Source: Methanomassiliicoccaceae archaeon UBA113 (GTDB taxonomy: Archaea; Thermoplasmatota; Thermoplasmata; Methanomassiliicoccales; Methanomethylophilaceae). Taken from it: DNA of 29,992 nt. The notes beneath the pieces were generated by a model that searched no databases, had not been told where the DNA came from, and was given only the letters and a program-made list of their open reading frames with translations. The stretch is taken from contig DAXB01000045.1 in the NCBI GenBank assembly GCA_002506175.1, positions 1-29,992 of the forward strand. Reading direction: 5' to 3'. Below are positions 15,358-21,998 of the stretch, one piece after another. How positions within the stretch are numbered: position 1 is the stretch's first letter; the number at the start of each line of letters is the position of its first letter. Both the position numbers and the translations under genes were made by a program.

Positions 15358-16026
15358 TCACATCTCGATGGATTCGGTGGTCCAGCTACGCATGTCGACC
15401 GTTACTAGTCTGCCCTCGCAATCAGACCTTATGCCTGACATCACCTTCAATGCTTCCAGAGCCTCCATGGATGCAATTGCGGATACGGCTGCACCCACCG
15501 AAGGGACCGTAGCATCCTCGTCCTTCATGGTACCGATCATCTCGCGGATAGTCTTCGTCTTGCCGGGGATATAAACGGCAATCTGACCATCGAAACCCGA
15601 TACGCCGGCATGAATGAGCGGTATTCCAAGCTCCTCGCAAAGATCCGACAACACCATCCTAGGGGCGAAAGAATCAAGACAGTCGATTATAATTGTGCAA
15701 TCCTTGAACATGTACTTGGTATCCTCGGAGAATGGCTCGGCATGGACCTTGATCTCGGCCAGAGGATTCAATGCCATGATCCATTCGGCAGTTATTACGG
15801 ACTTGGGTCTGTAATCCCCTGCGGTATAGATGAACTGACGATTGAGATTGAAAACTTCCGGCATCTGAGGGTCGCAAAGGATGAAATTCGATACTCCTGC
15901 GACAGCAAGCTGAGTGGCGACATTGACACCCAGTCCTCCGCACCCGGCAATGCCGACGACCGCCGACATGATTCCCTTCTGTCCATCCTCTCCGAAGATC
16001 GGTATCTGCCTGTCATATCTGTTCAT
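15358..16026 (-). CDS. Minimal E1-like adenylyltransferase (ThiF/MoeB/HesA family, 222 aa)
   Basis: The ATP-binding core is clear: R-Y-D-R-Q near the N-terminus, G-C-G-G-L-G at 28-33, N-L-N-R-Q at 60-64, K75 and D-C-L-D-S-F at 115-120. Such enzymes adenylate the C-terminal Gly-Gly of a ubiquitin-like protein. The chain is shorter than MoeB or UbaA. It has no C-x-x-C zinc motif and no cysteine between 131 and 202, where the catalytic cysteine normally lies. It may therefore only adenylate, or hand over to another protein. Its ATG overlaps the nadM-pncC stop by four bases. The small modifier at 355-546 is a candidate substrate. A TcdA- or HesA-like role is also possible. Confidence 0.88.
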   Translation of the reverse strand: MNRYDRQIPIFGEDGQKGIMSAVVGIAGCGGLGVNVATQLAVAGVSNFILCDPQMPEVFNLNRQFIYTAGDYRPKSVITAEWIMALNPLAEIKVHAEPFSEDTKYMFKDCTIIIDCLDSFAPRMVLSDLCEELGIPLIHAGVSGFDGQIAVYIPGKTKTIREMIGTMKDEDATVPSVGAAVSAIASMEALEALKVMSGIRSDCEGRLVTVDMRSWTTESIEM

Positions 16027-17027
16027 AGCAATCCCTCAGCCATCTGTGCGAGTAAGGCCAGAGCCTCCCTCGTTGTACTCTCCCTTATCTGGGTACGATC
16101 TCCTGAGAACTTGTTCCTCGTGACGACAGTTCTCGGACCGTCTGCAACGGCAATGTATACAAGCCCTACTGGCTTCTCATCCGTTCCACCTCCTGGACCG
16201 GCTATTCCTGTCACAGCCACAGCATAGCCGCTTCCATAGGCCTTGATGGCGCCCAATGCCATCTCTCTTGCAGTCTCCTCACTTACGGCACCGTGAGAGA
16301 CGAGCGTATCATGCGATACCCCGAGGATCCTCTCTTTGGCATCGTTGGAATAAGTAACGGCAGACCCCAAGAAACAATCTGAGGACCCCGGTACCTCGGT
16401 GATGACCTCACCGATCATCCCACCAGTGCATGATTCCGCTGCTGACATGGTGCAGCCCTTGTCACGGAGTATCTTCAGGAGCACTCCTGCATCACACTGG
16501 CCGCCGTTGAATCCAGAAGATATCTTCCTGAGCCTGTCTACTCCATCGATGTCGTCGATCACTGCAGCAACGGATTCGGGGATCATGGGGCGCCAGACCT
16601 CTCCGGCGACCATCCTGCGGCGTATCTCTGTCCCGGAATACACCCCCCTCTTGTAGAGCTCTGGGACGACGACCTCGAATCCGGCTTCCTCGAAAAGCAT
16701 CTTGGTGGTTGGATTCGTCGTATATACCTTCCTGAACGGAGGTACCATGGACACGACGTGATCCACCCACTTGTCGGACATATTGATGTCCTGGATAGGT
16801 ACTATGCTGTAATCTGTGATGCCTTCCTCACGCAGAGCCTTGTTCACCATCATGTACCTCTCACCGGCGGTGAAAGGATTCTCCATCGTGTTGTAATACT
16901 GGGCGCTCCCTATGCCTATGATGAGATGGTCTGAATTTTCCGCACATTCGCGGATTATATGCATATGACCTTCGTGAAGCGGCTGGAACCTCCCTACGAC
17001 GAGAGAGTTCCGATCATACCGTCCCAT
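16023..17027 (-). CDS. Fusion of archaeal NMN adenylyltransferase (NadM) and NMN deamidase (PncC/CinA-C) (334 aa)
   Basis: Residues about 5-165 are NadM: G-R-F-Q-P-L-H-E-G-H is the nucleotidyltransferase H-x-G-H site, and Y-S-G-T-E-I-R-R-R-M is the second ATP motif. Residues about 180-334 are a CinA C-terminal domain: A-A-E-S-C-T-G-G holds the catalytic serine region, followed by S-A-V-T-Y-S-N and T-G-I-A-G-P-G-G. NadM makes NAD or NaAD from NMN or NaMN, and PncC converts NMN to NaMN, so the fusion joins two steps on the same substrate. ATG 17027 was chosen because GGATGAT lies just upstream; ATG 17036 is possible. It overlaps the HTH gene before it and the E1-like gene after it. Confidence 0.92.
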   Translation of the reverse strand: MGRYDRNSLVVGRFQPLHEGHMHIIRECAENSDHLIIGIGSAQYYNTMENPFTAGERYMMVNKALREEGITDYSIVPIQDINMSDKWVDHVVSMVPPFRKVYTTNPTTKMLFEEAGFEVVVPELYKRGVYSGTEIRRRMVAGEVWRPMIPESVAAVIDDIDGVDRLRKISSGFNGGQCDAGVLLKILRDKGCTMSAAESCTGGMIGEVITEVPGSSDCFLGSAVTYSNDAKERILGVSHDTLVSHGAVSEETAREMALGAIKAYGSGYAVAVTGIAGPGGGTDEKPVGLVYIAVADGPRTVVTRNKFSGDRTQIRESTTREALALLAQMAEGLL

Positions 17028-17427
17028 TGAAATCATCCTCTACGAGTACCATCATCTTCGGACAGTCCGGACAGGCCATAAGATCCCCGGAGTAGCCCTC
17101 GAAGACGTACAGAGCCTTCAGAAGACCGCTCTCTTTGACGAAATCGCATATGGTGCAGAGCGCCTCGGTCACATCCTCGCCGGCGGCAATGCTGTCGGCG
17201 ATATCGGCGATCATCTTGTAGAAATCGTCCCTGTAAGCGCTCTTGTCGATGATATCGTTGGTCCCCCTGAGACCCTTGAGGTATTGGGAGATGGCTGCGC
17301 TGGTAACACCGAAAAGCTTGGCCACCTGGACCTGTGTCATACCGTGGTATGTTACAAGTTCCTTGGCGAGTGCACCCCTGGCTGTGGGAAGCACATGTGT
17401 CACTATCAGTTCGCAGGGTAGTTTCAT
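17014..17427 (-). CDS. HTH transcriptional regulator, COG2522-like (137 aa)
   Basis: Residues 30-55 (M-T-Q-V-Q-V-A-K-L-F-G-V-T and S-A-A-I-S-Q-Y-L-K) form a clear XRE-type helix-turn-helix. The C-terminal half is helical with two C-x-x-C pairs (C-T-I-C near 91-94 and C-P-D-C near 119-122), so it may bind a metal or an Fe-S cluster. This layout matches the archaeal regulators grouped in COG2522. A TATA-like GTTTATATCC at 17447-17456 lies about 25 bp before the ATG, so the mRNA may be leaderless. It is the first gene of the regulator, nadM-pncC, E1-like operon. Its targets are unknown, and it may regulate this operon. Confidence 0.88.
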   Translation of the reverse strand: MKLPCELIVTHVLPTARGALAKELVTYHGMTQVQVAKLFGVTSAAISQYLKGLRGTNDIIDKSAYRDDFYKMIADIADSIAAGEDVTEALCTICDFVKESGLLKALYVFEGYSGDLMACPDCPKMMVLVEDDFNGTV

Positions 17428-17466
17428 CTTAAAGCCGTTAACAGACGATGGGATATAAACTTAAGC

Positions 17467-18180
17467 TCAAGCTAACCAAGGAGTGTCCCATTCCCAGGGC
17501 GATATTACGCCGGTATACATGGCCAAACCCACTACAGCGCCCTCGGCACCAGCCTCGGAGAGGATTCTTGCATCCTCGCGGGAAGTGACTCCTCCTGATG
17601 CGATGACTTTGGCAGGACATCTGCTTATGAAATCCTCGGCCTGATTCCTGTCGATTCCCTTTCTCTGTCCCTCTACATCGACATTCGTGTTGAGCACCGC
17701 AGCCAGAGGCATGTCTCTAATCCTGTCGAACATCTCCTGGACCGTGATTGGCGCAGCCTCCTGCCATCCCTTTATGGCAATGGCGCCGCATTTGGTATCC
17801 ATTGAAAGAACGATGTGCCCGGGATGGCGTTCTGCCGCCTCCTCCAACCATTCTGGCTCTTTGACTGCTTTAGTCCCGACTACGACTCTGTCCACCCCAG
17901 CTGATATGAGGTCGTCTATGGTATCCATATCCCTTATTCCGCCACCGATTTCGACGGGGACCCCGCACTCCTTGGCGATATGCTTGAAAACTTTCAGGTT
18001 GTTCTCCTTGCCGAATGCTCCGTCCAGATCGACCAGATGCAGATAGGTGGCACCCTTGTCCAGCCACATCTGTGCAACCTTCATCGGGTCTGGCATAACA
18101 ATCTGCTGACTGCCGGGCTTTCCTCCGACCAGCTGAACGACCTGGTGGTCGAGAACATCCACTGCGGGTATTATCCTCAT
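17467..18180 (-). CDS. hisA: HisA, phosphoribosylformimino-AICAR phosphate isomerase (237 aa)
   Basis: Isomerises ProFAR to PRFAR in histidine synthesis. The barrel starts I-I-P-A-V-D8, with the second catalytic aspartate D128 in L-S-M-D and T165 before the second phosphate motif. G-G-G-I-R-D at 79-84 and A-S-G-G-V-T near the end bind the phosphates. The segment normally written T-D-I-x-x-D-G reads T-N-V-D-V-E-G here, a modest deviation. The ATG overlaps the hisH stop by four bases (ATGA). It is the last gene of the operon, and 39 bases separate it from the HTH gene, which has its own promoter. Confidence 0.95.
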   Translation of the reverse strand: MRIIPAVDVLDHQVVQLVGGKPGSQQIVMPDPMKVAQMWLDKGATYLHLVDLDGAFGKENNLKVFKHIAKECGVPVEIGGGIRDMDTIDDLISAGVDRVVVGTKAVKEPEWLEEAAERHPGHIVLSMDTKCGAIAIKGWQEAAPITVQEMFDRIRDMPLAAVLNTNVDVEGQRKGIDRNQAEDFISRCPAKVIASGGVTSREDARILSEAGAEGAVVGLAMYTGVISPWEWDTPWLA

Positions 18181-18782
18181 AACTGCTCCTCCGCGAATCT
18201 TATGAAATTGTCAAGGACCTTCCTTCCGGACAGACTGCTCTTCTCCGGATGGAACTGCGTCCCGTATGTGTTGAATCTTCTGAAGAACGACGGGAACCTC
18301 TCGCCGTCGTATTCTGTTGTACCGATGGCGATATCGGGCTCCGATGGCGAACCGCGGTACGAGTGTACGAAATAGAAATGCCTGTCTTCGATTCCGGACA
18401 AAAGCTGATCATCCGACTCAACTGTGTTCCAGCCCATGTGCGGAGTGACCACCGAAGATAGCTTGACCACGTTACCGTCAAACAATCCGATCCCGGGAAC
18501 GGTCCCTTCTTCGCTTCCGTTGAATAAAATCTGCATCCCGATGCATATCCCTAGAGCAGGTGTGCCTGACTCCAGCTTCTCTAGTATCTTCTCCCTATAC
18601 GGGAGGATCTTTTCCATCGTTGCATCGAAGGCACCGACTCCGGGGAATACGATGCATTCCGCTTCCTCGATCTCGGACATATCCTCAGCAATGCGGACAT
18701 TCGCACCGCATTTCTCGAGAGACCTGCGTATCGAATACAGATTTCCTACGCCGTAATCCGTGATTGTGATGTTCAGCGGCAT
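18177..18782 (-). CDS. hisH: HisH, imidazole glycerol phosphate synthase glutaminase subunit (201 aa)
   Basis: Class I glutamine amidotransferase that supplies ammonia to HisF. The nucleophile C80 in L-G-I-C-I-G-M-Q and the H178-x-E180 pair in Q-F-H-P-E complete the triad. The N-terminal D-Y-G-V-G-N-L-Y-S motif is typical. It overlaps hisC by 10 bases and hisA by four. The hisF partner is not in this window. Confidence 0.96.
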   Translation of the reverse strand: MPLNITITDYGVGNLYSIRRSLEKCGANVRIAEDMSEIEEAECIVFPGVGAFDATMEKILPYREKILEKLESGTPALGICIGMQILFNGSEEGTVPGIGLFDGNVVKLSSVVTPHMGWNTVESDDQLLSGIEDRHFYFVHSYRGSPSEPDIAIGTTEYDGERFPSFFRRFNTYGTQFHPEKSSLSGRKVLDNFIRFAEEQL

Positions 18783-19822
18783 CCGCTGATCACCTCTGCG
18801 GCCTTATCAAGGAGGAATCTATTGTCCTCCTCAGTGCCGACTGTGATCCTGACGCAATTCATTGTTCTGCGCTTAGATCCGAAATCACGAATGAGGACTC
18901 CGCGGGTCTTTAGACCGCTGACTAGCTCGGTGTGATCTATTGGGGATCTGGCAAGTATGAAATTGGAATCGGAGTGGAATGTCTCGAATCCGAGCTTCCT
19001 GAGTTCGGCATCAAGCTTCGGCCTCTGCTCATTAACAAGCTCCACGCTCTTCCTGATGAATTCCTGATCCTTTAGAGCGGCAATAGCGGCACCTTCGCTG
19101 ATGGTATTAACCGAGTACGGGATCTTGACGCTGATCATCATATCCGCAAGACTCTTGTTTGTGGCAGCGTATCCAATACGGAGTGCAGCCATCGCATATG
19201 CCTTGGACAGTGTACGGAGTACGACGAGATTATCGAACTCTTCGACTCTTCTGATGAATGAATCTTTGGCGTATTCGCCGTATGCCTCATCTACGACTAC
19301 GATTCCCTTCGATTTGGAAAGTATCTCCTCGATATCCTTCGTCCTGAAGCAATTACCGGTGGGATTATTCGGAGAAGGCATGATGATGACCTTAGCATCC
19401 TGTCTGAGCATGGCATCCACATCCAGCTGGTAGTCGTCTGTGAGGTCCACCTCCGCACTGACTCCCCCATTGAGCTTCACGAAGTAATCGTAAAGGACGT
19501 ACGATGGTACTGGGAAAACAGATTTGTCACCAGCGTTCGTGAATGTCTTGAATGTGACGTCGAGAAGCTCATCGGAACCATTACCGGCGATTATGTTGTC
19601 GATATCCAGCCCGTACAGATCAGCGAGCGATGAGCGAAGACCGTCAGAATAAGTGTTCGGGTAGCCATTGAGATTCCAGGAAGCCTCTTTAAGATACTTC
19701 TCAGCAGCCGGATTCGATCCAAGAGGGTTCGTATTGGTATCCAGTCTGAGTTCCCCGTTGAGCTTGGGATTGTAATACTTAACGAAATCCTTCGTCGTCT
19801 CCCTCATTATGCTGCGGTCCAT
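18773..19822 (-). CDS. hisC: HisC, histidinol-phosphate aminotransferase (349 aa)
   Basis: PLP-dependent fold-I aminotransferase: P-N-N-P-T-G at 151-156, D178-E-A-Y, and the PLP lysine K207 in T-L-S-K-A-Y-A, followed by R-I-G-Y-A. It converts imidazole acetol phosphate to histidinol phosphate. The N-terminal L-D-T-N-T-N-P-L-G is characteristic of HisC. The ATG follows the hisG stop with one base between (TGAGATG). An ATG five codons in is an alternative start. Related tyrosine or cobyric-acid aminotransferases are unlikely given the his neighbours. Confidence 0.95.
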   Translation of the reverse strand: MDRSIMRETTKDFVKYYNPKLNGELRLDTNTNPLGSNPAAEKYLKEASWNLNGYPNTYSDGLRSSLADLYGLDIDNIIAGNGSDELLDVTFKTFTNAGDKSVFPVPSYVLYDYFVKLNGGVSAEVDLTDDYQLDVDAMLRQDAKVIIMPSPNNPTGNCFRTKDIEEILSKSKGIVVVDEAYGEYAKDSFIRRVEEFDNLVVLRTLSKAYAMAALRIGYAATNKSLADMMISVKIPYSVNTISEGAAIAALKDQEFIRKSVELVNEQRPKLDAELRKLGFETFHSDSNFILARSPIDHTELVSGLKTRGVLIRDFGSKRRTMNCVRITVGTEEDNRFLLDKAAEVISGCR

Positions 19823-19823
19823 C

Positions 19824-20687
19824 TCAATTCACCAGTCTTTCAATAGGCGTGCTGAGTATACCTTTGGCTCCGACCTTCTTTAAATCTGCGATGGTCTTGA
19901 ATATCTTGTCGCTGTCGACTACTGCGTGCACTGCTACGAAATCGGGATTGCCGGCAATCTCGAGCACCGTGGGCCCTCCGATTCCGGGAAGGATCTTCTC
20001 AACATCGTCCAGCTTGGACTTCGGCACATCGGCCATGATGTACTTCTTGTTCTCGGCAAGGATGACGCTTTGTATGGAATCGACGACTTCCTGAATGGCC
20101 TCTCCGTTCTTCTTCATCGCGGCTTCGGATGTTATTATCGCAGCCTCCGACTCTATGACGGTTCCAACCTCTCTGAGCCTGTTGGTCTTGAGTGTCGATC
20201 CAGTGGATACGAGGTCCACTATGTAGTCCGCCACACCGAGATAGGGCATGATCTCACATGCCCCGGTGACAACAACAATCTCCACATTCTTTCCGATTTT
20301 ATCGAAATACTTCTTCGTAAGATTGGGGAATGAGGTCGCAATCCTGCTTCCGTCCTTTATCTGGGAAGCATCCGTGATTCCTGACGTCTCTGGGACTGCT
20401 ACTGCGAGATGACAGAATCCGAATTCCAGGTTCAATGCATTGATGAGTTCTTTTCCAGCCTCGGCCGTCTCATCCAATCCTGTTATACCCATATCGATCG
20501 CTCCAGAAGCAACGAAAACAGGGATGTCCTGCGCTCTGACGAAAACAATCTCAAGGTCCTGGTTCTTGGCTTTGACATAGAGTCTCCTACCGAGATCCTC
20601 CCCAAGATCTATTCCTGATATCTTGAGAAGCTCGATGGTTCTCTCGTTCAACCTGCCCTTGTTCGGAACACCCATTCTAAGTGTCAT
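19824..20687 (-). CDS. hisG: HisG, ATP phosphoribosyltransferase, long form (287 aa)
   Basis: First enzyme of histidine synthesis. G-V-P-N-K-G-R-L at the N-terminus, the D-M-G-I-T-G-L-D segment, and the PRPP loop D-L-V-S-T-G-S-T are all present. About 75 C-terminal residues form the ACT-like regulatory domain of the long form, which binds histidine. ATG 20687 was chosen because GAGG precedes it by seven bases and the family starts just there; the frame is open to 20786 but that part is promoter DNA. A TATA-like TTTTTTATATG (20720-20730) lies about 35 bp upstream. It is the first gene of hisG-hisC-hisH-hisA. Confidence 0.96.
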   Translation of the reverse strand: MTLRMGVPNKGRLNERTIELLKISGIDLGEDLGRRLYVKAKNQDLEIVFVRAQDIPVFVASGAIDMGITGLDETAEAGKELINALNLEFGFCHLAVAVPETSGITDASQIKDGSRIATSFPNLTKKYFDKIGKNVEIVVVTGACEIMPYLGVADYIVDLVSTGSTLKTNRLREVGTVIESEAAIITSEAAMKKNGEAIQEVVDSIQSVILAENKKYIMADVPKSKLDDVEKILPGIGGPTVLEIAGNPDFVAVHAVVDSDKIFKTIADLKKVGAKGILSTPIERLVN

Positions 20688-20734
20688 ATACAGTCCTCGA
20701 ACCCCATTAAAAATAAACATATAAAAAATAAGGG

Positions 20735-20852
20735 TAGGGCACTGCCTTATTGTTCCACTCAGACAATGCCCAAGGCAATCTAACAAGAAGTTTTTGAATG
20801 GATAGAACGGACAAGGTCGGTATCGATACCGGCCAAGCCCTAATTGTTTTTT
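20735..20852. other. Structured intergenic element upstream of hisG (possible small RNA or operator region)
   Basis: Three inverted repeats nest here. TAGGGC (20735-20740) and GCCCTA (20837-20842) would close the element. Inside, the arm TGCCTTATTGT (20743-20753) pairs with ACAAT (20763-20767) and AAGGCA (20772-20777), leaving GCCC bulged. A 20-bp near-palindrome at 20815-20834 contains the perfect CGGTATCGATACCG. T-rich runs lie outside on both sides, so either strand could be transcribed. The region also lies just upstream of the hisG TATA box, so the dyads could instead be protein sites. No known RNA family was recognised. Confidence 0.45.
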
Positions 20853-20885
20853 AAAAAAAGTATCCGGCGCATTAGCACCGTTGAT

Positions 20886-21158
20886 TCACTCTTCCTCTTT
20901 GTTCTCCTTCGCGAGGACGCTCTTGGCTTTTCCGAGTGATTTGGAGATTGCATACGTCATGACGACTGCGAGTATTGTGACGATTATCGCATACACCAGG
21001 TTCCCCCAGATAGTGCCGTCCCCTTCAGGATAGATGAGGTTGATTGCTTCTTTGATAGTGTCGTTCCAAGCCAAAGCTGCCACGAGACCGAATGCGGCTG
21101 TGATGAGGGCTGCAAATGTCTCTAGAAGCTGGACCTTGAGTTCAGTAGTTTTGGACAT
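20886..21158 (-). CDS. DUF5654-like small membrane protein (90 aa)
   Basis: Two transmembrane segments: one within residues 11-31 (F-A-A-L-I-T-A-A-F-G-L-V-A-A-L-A-W), running into the W-N-D-T-I-K-E-A-I motif typical of archaeal DUF5654 proteins, and one at about 52-73. The C-terminus is a highly charged tail ending K-E-E-E. Function is unknown. ATG 21158 is about 28 bp after a TATA-like TGTATAAAAG (21182-21191), consistent with a leaderless transcript. After the stop, a T-rich run (20851-20859) probably ends transcription. Confidence 0.82.
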   Translation of the reverse strand: MSKTTELKVQLLETFAALITAAFGLVAALAWNDTIKEAINLIYPEGDGTIWGNLVYAIIVTILAVVMTYAISKSLGKAKSVLAKENKEEE

Positions 21159-21231
21159 AAGTACGTGCATCATCCAGGATACTTTTATACAATATGCTTA
21201 AGGATGATAATGAAAGAGGTTTATGACGCCA

Positions 21232-21561
21232 TTATTCCTCGTTTGATACGAGGTTCATGCCGATCACTCCGGCAAGAAGGACGGCCAGGAAAACGAATCC
21301 GATCCAATTGGGTGCCTGCCCCTGAATGATACTCACGATAACGGCGCCTATTGCTCCTATTCCCACCCATACGGAATATGATGGTCCCGCAGGGAGTCCT
21401 CCCTGAAGCGCTTTGTACAACAGGATGACGCTTATCGGTATTATCAGAATGGTCACTATGGTCCAGAAAGGATCCGTGAACACATTCGACAAACTCATGG
21501 TGGTCGCCCAAGCAGTCTCGAATACTCCGCCTATCAAGATGTAAAGCCACAGTTTATTCAT
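21232..21561 (-). CDS. SMR-family transporter subunit, second of a pair (109 aa)
   Basis: Four transmembrane segments and the essential membrane glutamate in G-G-V-F-E-T-A-W-A near residue 15 place it in the small multidrug resistance family (EmrE, SugE/Gdx, YkkCD). G-P-S-Y-S-V-W-V-G-I-G-A matches the conserved A-Y-A-x-W-x-G-x-G segment. Its start overlaps the stop of the neighbouring SMR gene by four bases, so the two likely form a heterodimer of opposite orientation. The substrate could be guanidinium or a quaternary or methylated amine; the sequence does not decide. It is the only gene here with a TAA stop. Confidence 0.92.
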   Translation of the reverse strand: MNKLWLYILIGGVFETAWATTMSLSNVFTDPFWTIVTILIIPISVILLYKALQGGLPAGPSYSVWVGIGAIGAVIVSIIQGQAPNWIGFVFLAVLLAGVIGMNLVSNEE

Positions 21562-21893
21562 ACCATCACCGACGAAAGTTCCAATCCGGTCACACCGATG
21601 ATTATCAGTGCTACAAGGAATACCTTGATACGGTCGACCCTCTCTTTAAACAGAAGATAGCCGACGATCATTGCAAATACCGATCCCAGGCCAGTCCATA
21701 TGGAGTAGGCTACACCTACGGACATACCTTCACCCATCGCGAACGCTATACTCATCGGACTCAAATAGATGAAAAGGATGGTGAAAGCATACCAGTACCA
21801 TTTGTGTGTTTGATCGATCTTTTTCAGACCAATGACCCACAATGGCTCCATTATCGCTCCGAAGACGACGAACGCCAGACCCACCAAGCTCAT
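21558..21893 (-). CDS. SMR-family transporter subunit, first of a pair (111 aa)
   Basis: Four transmembrane segments with glutamate in G-A-I-M-E-P-L-W-V-I-G-L-K-K and the segment V-A-Y-S-I-W-T-G-L-G-S. The E-x-x-W-x-x-G-L-K pattern is closer to the SugE/Gdx side of the family than to EmrE. It is translated first and coupled to its partner by an ATGA overlap. No guanidine riboswitch is visible in the short leader. AGCATAAATAC at 21915-21925 could be the TATA box. Confidence 0.92.
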   Translation of the reverse strand: MSLVGLAFVVFGAIMEPLWVIGLKKIDQTHKWYWYAFTILFIYLSPMSIAFAMGEGMSVGVAYSIWTGLGSVFAMIVGYLLFKERVDRIKVFLVALIIIGVTGLELSSVMV

Positions 21894-21966
21894 ATTTGTA
21901 AAGCATCTGGTTTGTATTTATGCTTTCCAGAAAAAAAACGTGACACTAAATTGTTTGTAAAATGAC

Positions 21967-21985
21967 CGGGGGTTTAACACCCCCG
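21967..21985 (-). terminator. Hairpin terminator of the APC permease gene
   Basis: CGGGGG (21967-21972) pairs with CCCCCG (21980-21985) around TTTAACA. It follows the permease stop at 21999 on the minus strand and is followed by GGTCATTTT. Confidence 0.8.
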
Positions 21986-21998
21986 ATCAAAAGATGTT

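Noticed and set aside
21894..21998. Guanidine riboswitch before the SMR pair
   Set aside because: The leader is too short and shows none of the conserved motifs.
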